A DNA stretch of 48,316 nucleotides, taken from the NCBI GenBank assembly GCA_001513045.1, contig LFSB01000028.1, forward strand, positions 1-48,316. The letters are read 5' to 3'. Below the pieces are notes generated by a model that saw nothing but the letters and a program-made list of their open reading frames with translations, was not told where the DNA came from and did no database searches. Source of the stretch: Clostridiales bacterium DTU089. Its GTDB lineage: Bacteria; Bacillota; Clostridia; Oscillospirales; Acutalibacteraceae. Position numbers and translations under genes: made by a program. The stretch's first letter is position 1; every line of letters starts with the position of its first letter. Shown one piece after another: positions 1 to 7,695 of the stretch.

Positions 1-205
1 CAAGCCACTCTCCGCTGTTTACAACGAAATGTGTTGCAACCTTTCCGTCGGGTGCGTCCGGGTCAAGAGCGCTGACCTGAATAACGGCATGCGCGTTCTC
101 GAACTTCTTTTTGAGCGACGGAACATCGTTGGCGATGACCTTTATCAAGGGCAAAACCGCGTTGAGAAATATTTTATTGGTAAGAATTTCTTCTTTTGCT
201 ACCAT
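1..205 (-). CDS. SCP2-like small protein, partial (3' end outside window)
   Basis: The gene begins at an ATG preceded by AAAGGAG with five bases between, 19 bases after the transketolase C-subunit stop, so it is the last visible gene of that operon. About 68 residues are visible. After a helical N-terminus (MVAKEEILTNKIF) comes a strand-rich part (VIQVSALDPDAPDGKVATHF) that reads like the start of an SCP2 sterol-carrier fold. A longer protein of similar style (3408-4166) sits at the head of the same operon. Sterol-carrier folds bind lipophilic ligands, but the ligand here is unknown. The SCP2 call is an inference from a short fragment; it could be another small alpha/beta protein. Confidence 0.5.
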   Translation of the reverse strand, partial: MVAKEEILTNKIFLNAVLPLIKVIANDVPSLKKKFENAHAVIQVSALDPDAPDGKVATHFVVNSGEWL

Positions 206-224
206 GGCTGCTCCTTTCCGGGTC

Positions 225-1235
225 TTACACCTCGTCGTCCCAGTTGTCGTCAAGCTCGAAGTCCTTGCCCATAACCTCACGGACTGCCTCAATGATACCA
301 TTAGAGTCAATGCCGAGGATGGACATGATGTCTTCGTGCAAGCCTATGGGCGCGAACTGATCCGGTATGCCGAGCTGCTTGAATGCGCAGCCCTTGCCGG
401 ATTCGACTATGACCTCTGCAACAGCAGAGCCGAGTCCGCCTATAACGTTATGATCCTCAACCGTGATTATGCGGCGGGTGTCGCCGACCGCCTTGAGAAT
501 CGCTTCCTTGTCGATGGGCTTGATGGTATGCATGTCAAGCACGCGGATTTTCAGACCGTCCGCGTTCTCAAGGAACATAGCCGCCTGGAGAGCCTGGAAG
601 GCACATGAGCCGCAGGCGATGATGGTAAGGTCGGTGCCCTCATGGAGTTCAACCGCCTTGCCCAGCTCAAAGCCGTAATCTGTATTTGAATAAAGAGTAC
701 GGTCAAAGCCGCGGTTTATTCTGATATAAACCGGACCCTTGTGCTCGTAAGCCGCTTTAACCGCATTGACCGTCTCCATGCCGTCTGCCGGGCAAATAAC
801 CGTAAGATTCGGCAAGGCTCTGGCAACCGCGAGGTCGCATATTGCGTGATGCGTTGAACCCGCCTGACCGAAGGATGTACCGGAATGTGTTGCGATTATC
901 TTAGCGTTGACATTCTGATAGCAGATGTCGGTGTGCAGCTGATCCGCAGAGCGCAGAGACGCAAACACGGAGAAGGTCGAAAGGAAGGGCACAAGGCCCG
1001 CTCTCGCCATACCGGCTGCCACGCCGAACATGTTCTGCTCGGCTATGCCGACATTGAAAAATCTGTCGGGGAACTTGTCACCGAACATACCGATTTTGGT
1101 TGAGCTTGCGAGGTCTGCGGTGAGAGCAACTATTTCGGGATGCTCCGCACCCAGCTCACAGAGAGTCTGGCCGTAGTATTCTGCGGTAGAAAAAGCTGTG
1201 GATTCAACAGCCGTATAAACAAATCCTCCACCCAT
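225..1235 (-). CDS. Transketolase, C-terminal subunit
   Basis: This 336-residue protein has the pyrimidine-binding half (VALTADLASSTKIGMFGDKFPDRFFNVGIAEQNMFGVAAGMA) and the C-terminal domain of a transketolase. The E of GIAEQNM is the conserved glutamate that activates thiamine diphosphate in the family. The start follows GGAGG, which lies inside the end of the N-subunit gene; the two genes are two bases apart, so the halves are probably made in equal amounts. Split transketolases move two-carbon ketol units between sugar phosphates. The neighbours (aminotransferase, SCP2-like proteins) are not pentose phosphate genes, so a specialised substrate is possible. The family call is firm; the substrate is not known. 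Confidence 0.93.
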   Translation of the reverse strand: MGGGFVYTAVESTAFSTAEYYGQTLCELGAEHPEIVALTADLASSTKIGMFGDKFPDRFFNVGIAEQNMFGVAAGMARAGLVPFLSTFSVFASLRSADQLHTDICYQNVNAKIIATHSGTSFGQAGSTHHAICDLAVARALPNLTVICPADGMETVNAVKAAYEHKGPVYIRINRGFDRTLYSNTDYGFELGKAVELHEGTDLTIIACGSCAFQALQAAMFLENADGLKIRVLDMHTIKPIDKEAILKAVGDTRRIITVEDHNVIGGLGSAVAEVIVESGKGCAFKQLGIPDQFAPIGLHEDIMSILGIDSNGIIEAVREVMGKDFELDDNWDDEV

Positions 1236-1237
1236 GA

Positions 1238-2110
1238 TTAAGCACCCTCCTTTTCCGCGCGAGCGCAGCGTTCCTTGTAGAATTCCTCAAGGTCCTTCTT
1301 GGACTCATTGTACATCTCTTCATTTATCGCACCGTAGTGCCACTTGTAATTGCCCGCCATCTTCTTGATGCCGATACCCTTTACGGTGTTGGCAACTATC
1401 ATAACAGGCGAATCTGTTTTATTTGCAAGAGCGAAATCAATAGCCTCGCAAAGCTCATTGATGTTGTTACCGTCAATTTCCTTGACTATGAAGCCGAAAG
1501 CGCGCCATTTGTCGGCAAACGGCTCAAGCTTCATAACGTCCTCTGTCTTACCGTCTATCATGCAGCCGTTGCGGTCGACAAACGAAATGAGGTTGTTGAG
1601 CTTGAAATTTGAAGCGCTCATTGCAGCTTCCCAGTTGGAGCCTTCGTCGCATTCACCGTCGCCGAGTATACAGTAAGTCATATATGATTTACCGAGAACT
1701 CTTGCGGCAAGTGCGGTACCGACTGCGATGGGAAGTCCGTGACCGAGCGAGCCGGTTGAAGCGTCAACACCCACAACCTTGTTGGAATCAAGATGTATAC
1801 CCATCTTCGAGTTGGTAAGGTTAAAGGTTTTGAGCTGTTCCTTGTCGTTAAAGCCCTTGTCAACAAGCACAGAAGCGTACGCAACACCGGCGTGACCCTT
1901 GCTGAGGATGAAGCGGTCTCTGTCCTCCCACTGAGGGTCCTCCACCTTGATGTTAAGGTACTTGTAGTAAAGAACTGCGAGCATATCCATTACGCTCATG
2001 CCGCCGCCGATATGCGCGCTGCCCGCCCAGAACGTTGTGTCAAGGCACAGATTTCTGAGCTCGTGCGCGTGCTTTTCGAGGTCGAGCCATTCTTTCTTGG
2101 TTAATGGCAT
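1238..2110 (-). CDS. Transketolase, N-terminal subunit
   Basis: This 290-residue protein is the thiamine-diphosphate and magnesium-binding half of a split transketolase. Visible are the SAHIGGGMSVMDML region, FILSKGHAGVAYASVL, GSLGHGLPIAVG and the ThDP motif GDGECDEGSNWEAA ending near LNN. The ATG follows AGGAGG with eight bases between. It sits 21 bases after the aminotransferase stop and immediately before the C subunit. The reaction of the family is ketol transfer between phosphorylated sugars. Its place after a GSA-aminomutase-like aminotransferase suggests work on an amino sugar or on the sugar precursor of an amino compound, which is inference only. Confidence 0.94.
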   Translation of the reverse strand: MPLTKKEWLDLEKHAHELRNLCLDTTFWAGSAHIGGGMSVMDMLAVLYYKYLNIKVEDPQWEDRDRFILSKGHAGVAYASVLVDKGFNDKEQLKTFNLTNSKMGIHLDSNKVVGVDASTGSLGHGLPIAVGTALAARVLGKSYMTYCILGDGECDEGSNWEAAMSASNFKLNNLISFVDRNGCMIDGKTEDVMKLEPFADKWRAFGFIVKEIDGNNINELCEAIDFALANKTDSPVMIVANTVKGIGIKKMAGNYKWHYGAINEEMYNESKKDLEEFYKERCARAEKEGA

Positions 2111-2131
2111 ATTGTTTTCCTCCTGTTCGTT

Positions 2132-3391
2132 TTATATTTCGGGATGATTTTTCTTTACAGCTTTAAACGCATCCTCCGCAACATCTATGGTATGCTTGAT
2201 GTCGTCGTCGGAAAGCGAGGCATTCATGAAGTGGTTGTGGTGACTTGTAAAGAAGATTCCCCTCTTTACGCACTCCGCAATCCACTCCTGATGAAGCATA
2301 AGTGTATCCTCATTGGCTATTCTCATATAGAACAGCGCAGGCTCACCGGAAACAACCAAATCAAATCCGTTGTTTGCGGCGGCGGCACGCAAACCGTTGG
2401 TAAGCGTAAGCGCTTTTTCGCGGAACAGCTTGGGGGTGTCGAGCTTTTTCATCTTATTTATGCAGGCTATACCGGCCGCAAACGGAACAGCGCTCAGCCA
2501 GTAGCTGCCGGTATAGGAAAGTCCGCTCACAGCTGACTTGAGATATTCCTTACCGCAAAGGGCGGATACGTTCCAGCCGTTGGCTATTGCCTTGCAGAAG
2601 CAGATAAGATCCGCTTCAAAGCCGTAAAAATGGTCGCTTCCCGCAAGGTCAAGTCTGAAGCCGCAGCGTACATCGTCCACTATAAGGACAATACCCTTTT
2701 CCGTGCAAAGCTTTCTGACCTTCTGCCAGTAGCCGTCCGCAGGAAGCTGATTGTCAAAGTAGTTGCCGTGAAGGTAAGGCATAGCGATAAATGCCGCAAC
2801 CTCTCCCTCATTCTCGGCAACGAGCTTCTCAAGAGCCGCGAAATCATTCCAGTCAACATAAAGGTTGTTTTCCACATCCTCGGGAAGAACTCCGGGATAG
2901 TCAATCTTCTGGCACCACGGAGCTACGCCGTGATAAAAGCCATTGACAAAGATTATCTTTTTGCGGTGGGTGGCGGCACGCGCCGTCATTATTGAAAGAG
3001 TGGTAACATCTCCGCCGTTTTTAGCGAAGAATGCCCAGTCCGCGCAGGCAACCGTATCCACAAGAAGCTCCGCAAGCTCAACCATCTTAGGAGAGGGTGA
3101 GGTGGTGCAGTTTTCAAGCTTTATCTGCTCAAGAGCAGCAGCATCGACATCCTCATCGCCGTAGCCGAGAACGTTAGGACCGTAAGCGCACATGTAGTCG
3201 ATAAATTTGTTGCCGTCAAGATCCCAGAAATACGAGCCCTTTGCCTTTTCGCCGAAAAGCGGGAACGCATCAACGGGAATAAAGTTGCCCTCAGCCGGGC
3301 CGAGATGACCGTAAACGCCCGAGGGAATGACCTTAGCGGCGCGTTCAAACATCGCTCTCGATTTGGGATATTTGTTTATTTTCATTGCCAT
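2132..3391 (-). CDS. Class III PLP aminotransferase, glutamate-1-semialdehyde aminomutase-like
   Basis: The protein has 419 residues from the ATG of MAMKINKYPKSR, chosen because AAGGAGAGG lies eight bases upstream. It has the fold-type I layout of class III aminotransferases: WDLDGNKFIDYMCAYGPNVLGY near the N-terminus, the aspartate of IVDDVRCGFR that contacts the pyridine nitrogen, and the lysine of CFCKAIANGWNV that should bind PLP. The family usually has DE at the aspartate pair; here it is DD. It resembles hemL in length, but no other tetrapyrrole gene is nearby and the neighbours are a split transketolase and SCP2-like proteins, so a GSA role is unlikely. Substrate unknown. Confidence 0.85.
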   Translation of the reverse strand: MAMKINKYPKSRAMFERAAKVIPSGVYGHLGPAEGNFIPVDAFPLFGEKAKGSYFWDLDGNKFIDYMCAYGPNVLGYGDEDVDAAALEQIKLENCTTSPSPKMVELAELLVDTVACADWAFFAKNGGDVTTLSIMTARAATHRKKIIFVNGFYHGVAPWCQKIDYPGVLPEDVENNLYVDWNDFAALEKLVAENEGEVAAFIAMPYLHGNYFDNQLPADGYWQKVRKLCTEKGIVLIVDDVRCGFRLDLAGSDHFYGFEADLICFCKAIANGWNVSALCGKEYLKSAVSGLSYTGSYWLSAVPFAAGIACINKMKKLDTPKLFREKALTLTNGLRAAAANNGFDLVVSGEPALFYMRIANEDTLMLHQEWIAECVKRGIFFTSHHNHFMNASLSDDDIKHTIDVAEDAFKAVKKNHPEI

Positions 3392-3407
3392 TTTGTCACA
3401 CCTCTCC

Positions 3408-4166
3408 TTATGCAAGATACAGACCTACACGGTCAAGTAATCTGTTCATGTTGTCAAGCATTGAAATCATGCCACGCATGGAAATCTCACCCGAGCCTAT
3501 GCATGCAACGGCATTTACCTTGCCGTCAAACAGGTCTCTCGCAAGCTCCATAGAGCCGAATTCCATTATCGCTCTGGGCGACTCCGGATTCTTCTTTACA
3601 GTGATGAGGCGATGATTCCTTACACGTATGGTGGCTGCCGGGCCGTCCTTGACAGCCATTTTGATATCACCGTCAACCATGTGGTCGGCGCTGAACCTGC
3701 CGATGTCGTCATTGTTTGCAATCTGCGAGATTGCCACGGATATGGTATAGAACATAAGCGTCGTGCTCACACGGAAAAATTCAGGGTCCTCAAGGTCCTG
3801 CGGCTCGGGACGCATATACTTGTTGAGCATATCCGTAAGCGCCGTGAACTCCTTGAGAAGGAATTTGATGTGTGTGAAGCCCTTCGAGGGAATGGGAGTT
3901 ACCGTTCCGTCAATAAGTCCGTTGAATTTCTCAGGGGATGAAAACGGCAGCTTTACGTCGCATTTATCCGCGCCCTGCTCCATACGGCACTTGCCGTTTT
4001 TGAAGAAAATAGTTGCGGACGGACCGTCCTTTACCTCAAAACCTATGGAAACGGGCTTTGCACCGGCTATGAGCGCCGACGCCTCGGGAGAAAGCTCACA
4101 GAGGTTTTCAAGAGTGCCGAGTACAGCATACATATTTATGTACGCCAGAGTTTTTGCGTCTGTCAA
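3408..4166 (-). CDS. SCP2-like (sterol carrier fold) protein heading the transketolase operon
   Basis: This 252-residue soluble protein has two repeats of the pattern expected for an SCP2 fold: VSIGFEVKDGPSATIFFKNGKCRMEQG near residue 40 and GDIKMAVKDGPAATIRVRNHRLITVKK near 170. That suggests a tandem pair of ligand-binding domains. The start is TTG: AGGAGG stands nine bases before it, and the nearby ATG is out of frame. A strong promoter precedes it, and the aminotransferase follows after 16 bases. SCP2 domains bind hydrophobic molecules, so it may carry or shield a lipophilic substrate of the operon. No signal peptide is seen. The SCP2 family is probable, the role inferred. Confidence 0.65.
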   Translation of the reverse strand: MTDAKTLAYINMYAVLGTLENLCELSPEASALIAGAKPVSIGFEVKDGPSATIFFKNGKCRMEQGADKCDVKLPFSSPEKFNGLIDGTVTPIPSKGFTHIKFLLKEFTALTDMLNKYMRPEPQDLEDPEFFRVSTTLMFYTISVAISQIANNDDIGRFSADHMVDGDIKMAVKDGPAATIRVRNHRLITVKKNPESPRAIMEFGSMELARDLFDGKVNAVACIGSGEISMRGMISMLDNMNRLLDRVGLYLA

Positions 4167-4214
4167 AGTTCATTACCTCCTTGTGTAAAAAAAATCCGGT
4201 TATAAGTATCTACT

Positions 4215-4243
4215 ATTCTAACAAAAATTACAATTTAAGTCAA
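4215..4243 (-). promoter_or_regulatory. Sigma-A promoter of the SCP2/aminotransferase/transketolase operon
   Basis: On the minus strand TTGACT (4238-4243) and TAGAAT (4215-4220) are 17 bases apart, upstream of the TTG start. The match is close to consensus. Confidence 0.75.
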
Positions 4244-4304
4244 CGGCTGTTTGGTCAAAATGGGCAATAAAATCAGAAAATTTTTTATAAAAACGCAAAA
4301 GAAG

Positions 4305-4349
4305 CCCCTGTTGCATCAGGCAAGCATAAATGCCCTCTTGCAGCAGGGG
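4305..4349 (-). terminator. Rho-independent terminator after the SGNH hydrolase gene
   Basis: An 11-base stem (CCCCTGTTGCA with TGCAGCAGGGG, one G-U pair) encloses a second small GGCA/TGCC stem. On the minus strand it is followed by CTTCTTTTGCGTTTTT. It lies 23 bases past the stop of the esterase gene. Confidence 0.8.
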
Positions 4350-4371
4350 AAAAACAGGCTAATATATAAAT

Positions 4372-6036
4372 TTATACTGTCTTTTTCTTTTTTGAAAAAG
4401 CAATTATAACTGCAACAACAATCAACAGTACCGCCGACAGTACCCCGGCATATATCACTCCGCGACGGGAGCGCTCGGAATCGGTTTTTTCGTCAGGCAA
4501 CGTTGTCTGCTCCGATAAAGCTTCCGTATTTGAAGAAGCGGTCGCTTCGGTTCGGATATCGGCAGAAGTGCTCGTCTGCGTATTTTTTACAGTATCCGTC
4601 TTATCGGCACCGGAACCGATATCGGTAACAGGTTGAATAATTTGAGCTGTACCCGTCTGCGTTTCTCCGGGCTTTTGGCTTGAATCATCCGAATGTGCAA
4701 GCCGTTCCGCGATTATTGCCTCAAGGGTTTTTATATGCCTTTCGCCTAAGTCGAAAAGCTTTTCGGGGATTAAATCAACCAATTTTATCTGCGCTTTTTC
4801 AGTCAGATGCACACCGTCAACCGAATAGCCCTCCGGAAATACAGACGGATCCAGCTCATCATGCAATGCCGCAAGGTCAATATATCCATCCGCCAAACTG
4901 TTGGAAAGTATCCAGTCATTGAGGCGGTTGCACATATCCTCCGCCTCCTGAGACCAGATAAGATCCGGTGAGCTGCTGAAAAGAATTTCACGTGTATAAC
5001 CCTTCCATGGCGTTTTTGTGAAGAAATATATTTCCTTGCCTCCCTGATGGGCAAGCTCACACAGCTTTTCATATCCGGCAATTATCTCTTCAACCGAGGC
5101 ATACGGGGCTTTCCCCTCCATGCTTGCGGTGCGCGGGTGAAGTATATCGTTGAGTCCGATTTTTACGAATATTTTCTTCACACCGGTCTGATTTATCGCA
5201 TCACGGTAAAATCGGTCCATTACGGACTCACCGTACAGATTGCCCAGAAAGCCTACGCCTTCATAAAGCAGCCGGTTCCCCTTTATTGCCTGTTGAAGCA
5301 CACCTATGTTTTCAACTCCGGATTCCACAAGCCTTTCTGCAAGCAGCTGCGGAATGTCGTTGCAGACCGTCGAGTCGCCTATAATCGCTATTGAGTACGC
5401 GTCATCAGCGGCGTACACATCCATGTTCGTGAGAAACGGAACCGTATTCATACGAAGTCCCGAAACCTCCAGAGAAAGCGGCGCAGCTATGCCGAGGCTT
5501 GCGTCATTTATATGCTTACCGAGACACATAAACGATTCCGCACCGACAAGACCTCCCGTTTTCATAAGGATGCCGTCTTCAACATAATAGCTTACAGCTA
5601 TGGATTCAAGCGCTTTTACCGAAAAGCTTACCGGGTCGGAATACTCCGATTTCCCCGGAGGCACAACACATTCGATGCCGCCGGAAAACCTAAGTCCTAC
5701 TGCGGTTTCGGGAAGAACGGCGCTTTTGTCCCCCTTGGATGTATCCGCGCGCGCAACACACGCGCTTTTTATTATCAGGGGCTTGTCTCCGTAGAGATTT
5801 GAAAATTTGAACCGTACGCTCTTTCCGCTGATGGTGGGCTGAAGAAATATTCTTACCGTACTGTCAATAAGAATATCGGAAAATTTATTTCCTTTTATTT
5901 CCACACATGTTTCAACAGGACTGGTGCTCCATGAGCCCACCCATTTGCCGTATGCCGCCGAAGCAGAAAACGGAACGCACGACAAAATAAGCACCGCGGC
6001 AAAAATTACGGAAAGTATTTTAAAAGATTTTCTCAT
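4372..6036 (-). CDS. Secreted, membrane-anchored SGNH/GDSL hydrolase
   Basis: The protein has 554 residues. Residues 1-28 form a signal peptide ending in SASA. A beta-rich domain covers about 30-200, then the SGNH domain: nucleophile S222 in IIGDST, G253/N254 in the second block, N296 in GLND, and D407/H410 in VDGVHL. Residues 450-520 are Ser/Thr-rich low complexity, followed by one membrane segment (about 527-548) and a KKKK tail, so the enzyme is displayed on the outer face of the membrane. Such enzymes usually remove acyl groups, often acetyl from polysaccharides. It has its own promoter and terminator. The substrate cannot be read from sequence. Confidence 0.88.
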   Translation of the reverse strand: MRKSFKILSVIFAAVLILSCVPFSASAAYGKWVGSWSTSPVETCVEIKGNKFSDILIDSTVRIFLQPTISGKSVRFKFSNLYGDKPLIIKSACVARADTSKGDKSAVLPETAVGLRFSGGIECVVPPGKSEYSDPVSFSVKALESIAVSYYVEDGILMKTGGLVGAESFMCLGKHINDASLGIAAPLSLEVSGLRMNTVPFLTNMDVYAADDAYSIAIIGDSTVCNDIPQLLAERLVESGVENIGVLQQAIKGNRLLYEGVGFLGNLYGESVMDRFYRDAINQTGVKKIFVKIGLNDILHPRTASMEGKAPYASVEEIIAGYEKLCELAHQGGKEIYFFTKTPWKGYTREILFSSSPDLIWSQEAEDMCNRLNDWILSNSLADGYIDLAALHDELDPSVFPEGYSVDGVHLTEKAQIKLVDLIPEKLFDLGERHIKTLEAIIAERLAHSDDSSQKPGETQTGTAQIIQPVTDIGSGADKTDTVKNTQTSTSADIRTEATASSNTEALSEQTTLPDEKTDSERSRRGVIYAGVLSAVLLIVVAVIIAFSKKKKTV

Positions 6037-6066
6037 GCCCTTCGCCTCCGTACGTATTATATAAAA

Positions 6067-6095
6067 AGCTTATCACCGCGGAGCGAAAAAGTCAA
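6067..6095 (-). promoter_or_regulatory. Sigma-A promoter of the SGNH hydrolase gene
   Basis: Minus-strand TTGACT (6090-6095), a 17-base spacer and TAAGCT (6067-6072) lie about 30 bases before the start codon. Confidence 0.6.
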
Positions 6096-6130
6096 CACGT
6101 GTCGGAAAACCACGCTTAAAATTCACAAAT

Positions 6131-6152
6131 ATACATTTTTTTGAAAAAATGT
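6131..6152 (-). terminator. Weak AT-rich hairpin after the MalY/PatB gene
   Basis: ACATTTTTT pairs with AAAAAATGT just past the stop codon of the aminotransferase-like gene. There is no GC core, so this is only a possible terminator. Confidence 0.3.
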
Positions 6153-6155
6153 CGT

Positions 6156-7328
6156 TTATCTTTTCATCAGCTTTTCCGAAAGCCTTTCCAGTGCCGCCTC
6201 AAGAGCGGGACGCGGAGAGGCGAGGTTCAGCCTTGTAAAGCCGCTGCCGCCCTTGCCGAACCAATAGCCGGGGTCGGGAATAATCAGACATTGCTGCTGC
6301 AGAAAGCTGTCAAGCTCTTCATCGGAGCCGAAGCCGAGTCCTCTCATATCAAGCCACGCAAGATATGTTCCCTCTCTTTTGCATATTTCCACTCCGGGCA
6401 AACGCTCCGCATACGAAAATAAAAGCTCGAAATTAGCATCTATATATGCGTTGACCTCATCGAGCCAATCGTCGCACAGCGTATATGCCGCTATCGTCGC
6501 CGGACGCGACACGCAGTTTATGCATGTATAGCCGTCGGAAGCGAGAGCCTTGCGGAAGCGTTCGCGCAAAGCCTCGTTTTCTATTATAACATTTGAGGTA
6601 CCGAGTCCCGCAAGGTTGAAGCTTTTACTAACCGCGGTGCAGATAACGGTGTTCTGCGCAAAACGGCGGTCTGCAAGAGTAAAGACGGTATGCGGCTTTG
6701 ACGTTATGTCAAAATGTATTTCGTCGGATATGACCGTCACTCCGTTTTTGAGACATATATCTCCGACAGCGCGCAGCTCGGATGCACTCCACACCCTGCA
6801 CACAGGATTGTGAGGGCTGCACAGCAGCAGCATTTTCACGTCGTCCCGCGAAGCGAGCGTCTCAAGCTCCGCAAGATTCATTACATAGTTGCCGTCCGCG
6901 TCCGTGACAAGCGGATTTTCAAAAAGCCTTCTGCCGTTGTTTTCAATCGCGGTACGGAAAGGGTAATACACCGGTGTCTGAATAATTACGCCCTCGCCCG
7001 GCTGCGAAAACGCACGAACCGCCGTATTTATGGCACATACCACTCCGCCCGTACAGGTTATCCATTCGTTGTCTATATTCCAGCCGTGTCTGCGCGACAT
7101 AAAGCCCCTCACCGCGTCTCGGTATTCGCCGTCCGCGTCCGTATAGCAGAAAAAACCGCTTTCCGCAAAGTCCTTTATCGCCTCACGCACAGCCGCCGGA
7201 GTGCGAAACTCCATATCGGCCACCGAAAGAGGATATGCTCCCCGCTCAAGCAAGCCTTCTCCCACTGTGGTATCCCACTTATATGAGCCGGTACCGCGTC
7301 TTGAACGCACAACATCAAAATCGGACAT
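6156..7328 (-). CDS. MalY/PatB-family PLP enzyme (cystathionine beta-lyase-like)
   Basis: This 390-residue fold-type I PLP enzyme starts MSDFDVVRSRRGTGSYKWD, typical of the MalY/PatB group. The PLP lysine is K235 in AVSKSFNLAG, with D202 in SDEIH and the SPHNPV motif near 171. ATG was preferred to the in-frame GTG four codons upstream because AGGAAG is then 11 bases away. The family cleaves C-S bonds of cystathionine or cysteine, or transaminates; the true reaction is open. It lies downstream of rpmB, separated by a terminator, with no clear promoter of its own. Confidence 0.88.
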   Translation of the reverse strand: MSDFDVVRSRRGTGSYKWDTTVGEGLLERGAYPLSVADMEFRTPAAVREAIKDFAESGFFCYTDADGEYRDAVRGFMSRRHGWNIDNEWITCTGGVVCAINTAVRAFSQPGEGVIIQTPVYYPFRTAIENNGRRLFENPLVTDADGNYVMNLAELETLASRDDVKMLLLCSPHNPVCRVWSASELRAVGDICLKNGVTVISDEIHFDITSKPHTVFTLADRRFAQNTVICTAVSKSFNLAGLGTSNVIIENEALRERFRKALASDGYTCINCVSRPATIAAYTLCDDWLDEVNAYIDANFELLFSYAERLPGVEICKREGTYLAWLDMRGLGFGSDEELDSFLQQQCLIIPDPGYWFGKGGSGFTRLNLASPRPALEAALERLSEKLMKR

Positions 7329-7364
7329 ACTTAATAACACTTCCTATAAAAAAATAAAAGCAAA

Positions 7365-7390
7365 GGCAGAAAACGCGAACGCTTTCTGCC
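7365..7390 (-). terminator. Rho-independent terminator after rpmB
   Basis: GGCAGAAA pairs with TTTCTGCC around a GCG-containing loop. The minus-strand tail is TTTGCTTTTATTTTTTT. Confidence 0.8.
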
Positions 7391-7413
7391 TGTATATTGC
7401 TTTTGATTTCCGC

Positions 7414-7602
7414 TTATACTGCGCGTGTAACCTTACCGGAGCGCAAGCAGCGGGTGCAGGCATACACTCTGCGAGGAGAACCGTTTACGACGGCCTTTAC
7501 GCGTTTCACGTTGGGCTTCCAAGTTCTGTTTGAACGCCTGTGAGAGTGAGAAACCTTGATGCCGAAAGCAACATCCTTGCCGCAGAATTCACACTTTGCC
7601 AT
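7414..7602 (-). CDS. rpmB: 50S ribosomal protein L28
   Basis: A 62-residue basic protein with the family start MAKCEFCGKD, then SHSHRRSNRTWKPN and a C-terminal CTRCLRSGKV. It keeps two CxxC pairs, so it is the zinc-type form of L28 rather than the cysteine-free form. AGGGAGG lies upstream of the ATG. It is a monocistronic unit with its own promoter and terminator, the usual arrangement in Firmicutes. Confidence 0.97.
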   Translation of the reverse strand: MAKCEFCGKDVAFGIKVSHSHRRSNRTWKPNVKRVKAVVNGSPRRVYACTRCLRSGKVTRAV

Positions 7603-7647
7603 GTGACTGCACCTCCCTTTGATACATAAAAATAGGGCAACGGCACT

Positions 7648-7676
7648 ATACTAACAGACTTTCATCAAAAAATCAA
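7648..7676 (-). promoter_or_regulatory. Sigma-A promoter of rpmB
   Basis: Minus-strand TTGATT (7671-7676), 17 bases, TAGTAT (7648-7653). The -35 box overlaps an AT-rich hairpin (ATCAAAAAA with TTTTTTGAT) that could also end the Na/Pi transporter transcript. Confidence 0.6.
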
Positions 7677-7695
7677 GGGTTTTTTGATATTTTTT

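Noticed and set aside
2132-3391. hemL, glutamate-1-semialdehyde aminomutase of tetrapyrrole synthesis
   Set aside because: Overall similarity is plausible, but the DE pair is changed to DD and no hem genes are nearby; the operon context argues for another substrate.
1-4166. Sulfoquinovose (sulfo-transketolase) pathway
   Set aside because: Only the split transketolase fits. No sulfoquinovosidase, isomerase, sulfo-aldehyde reductase or exporter is visible, and the aminotransferase and SCP2 genes do not belong to it.
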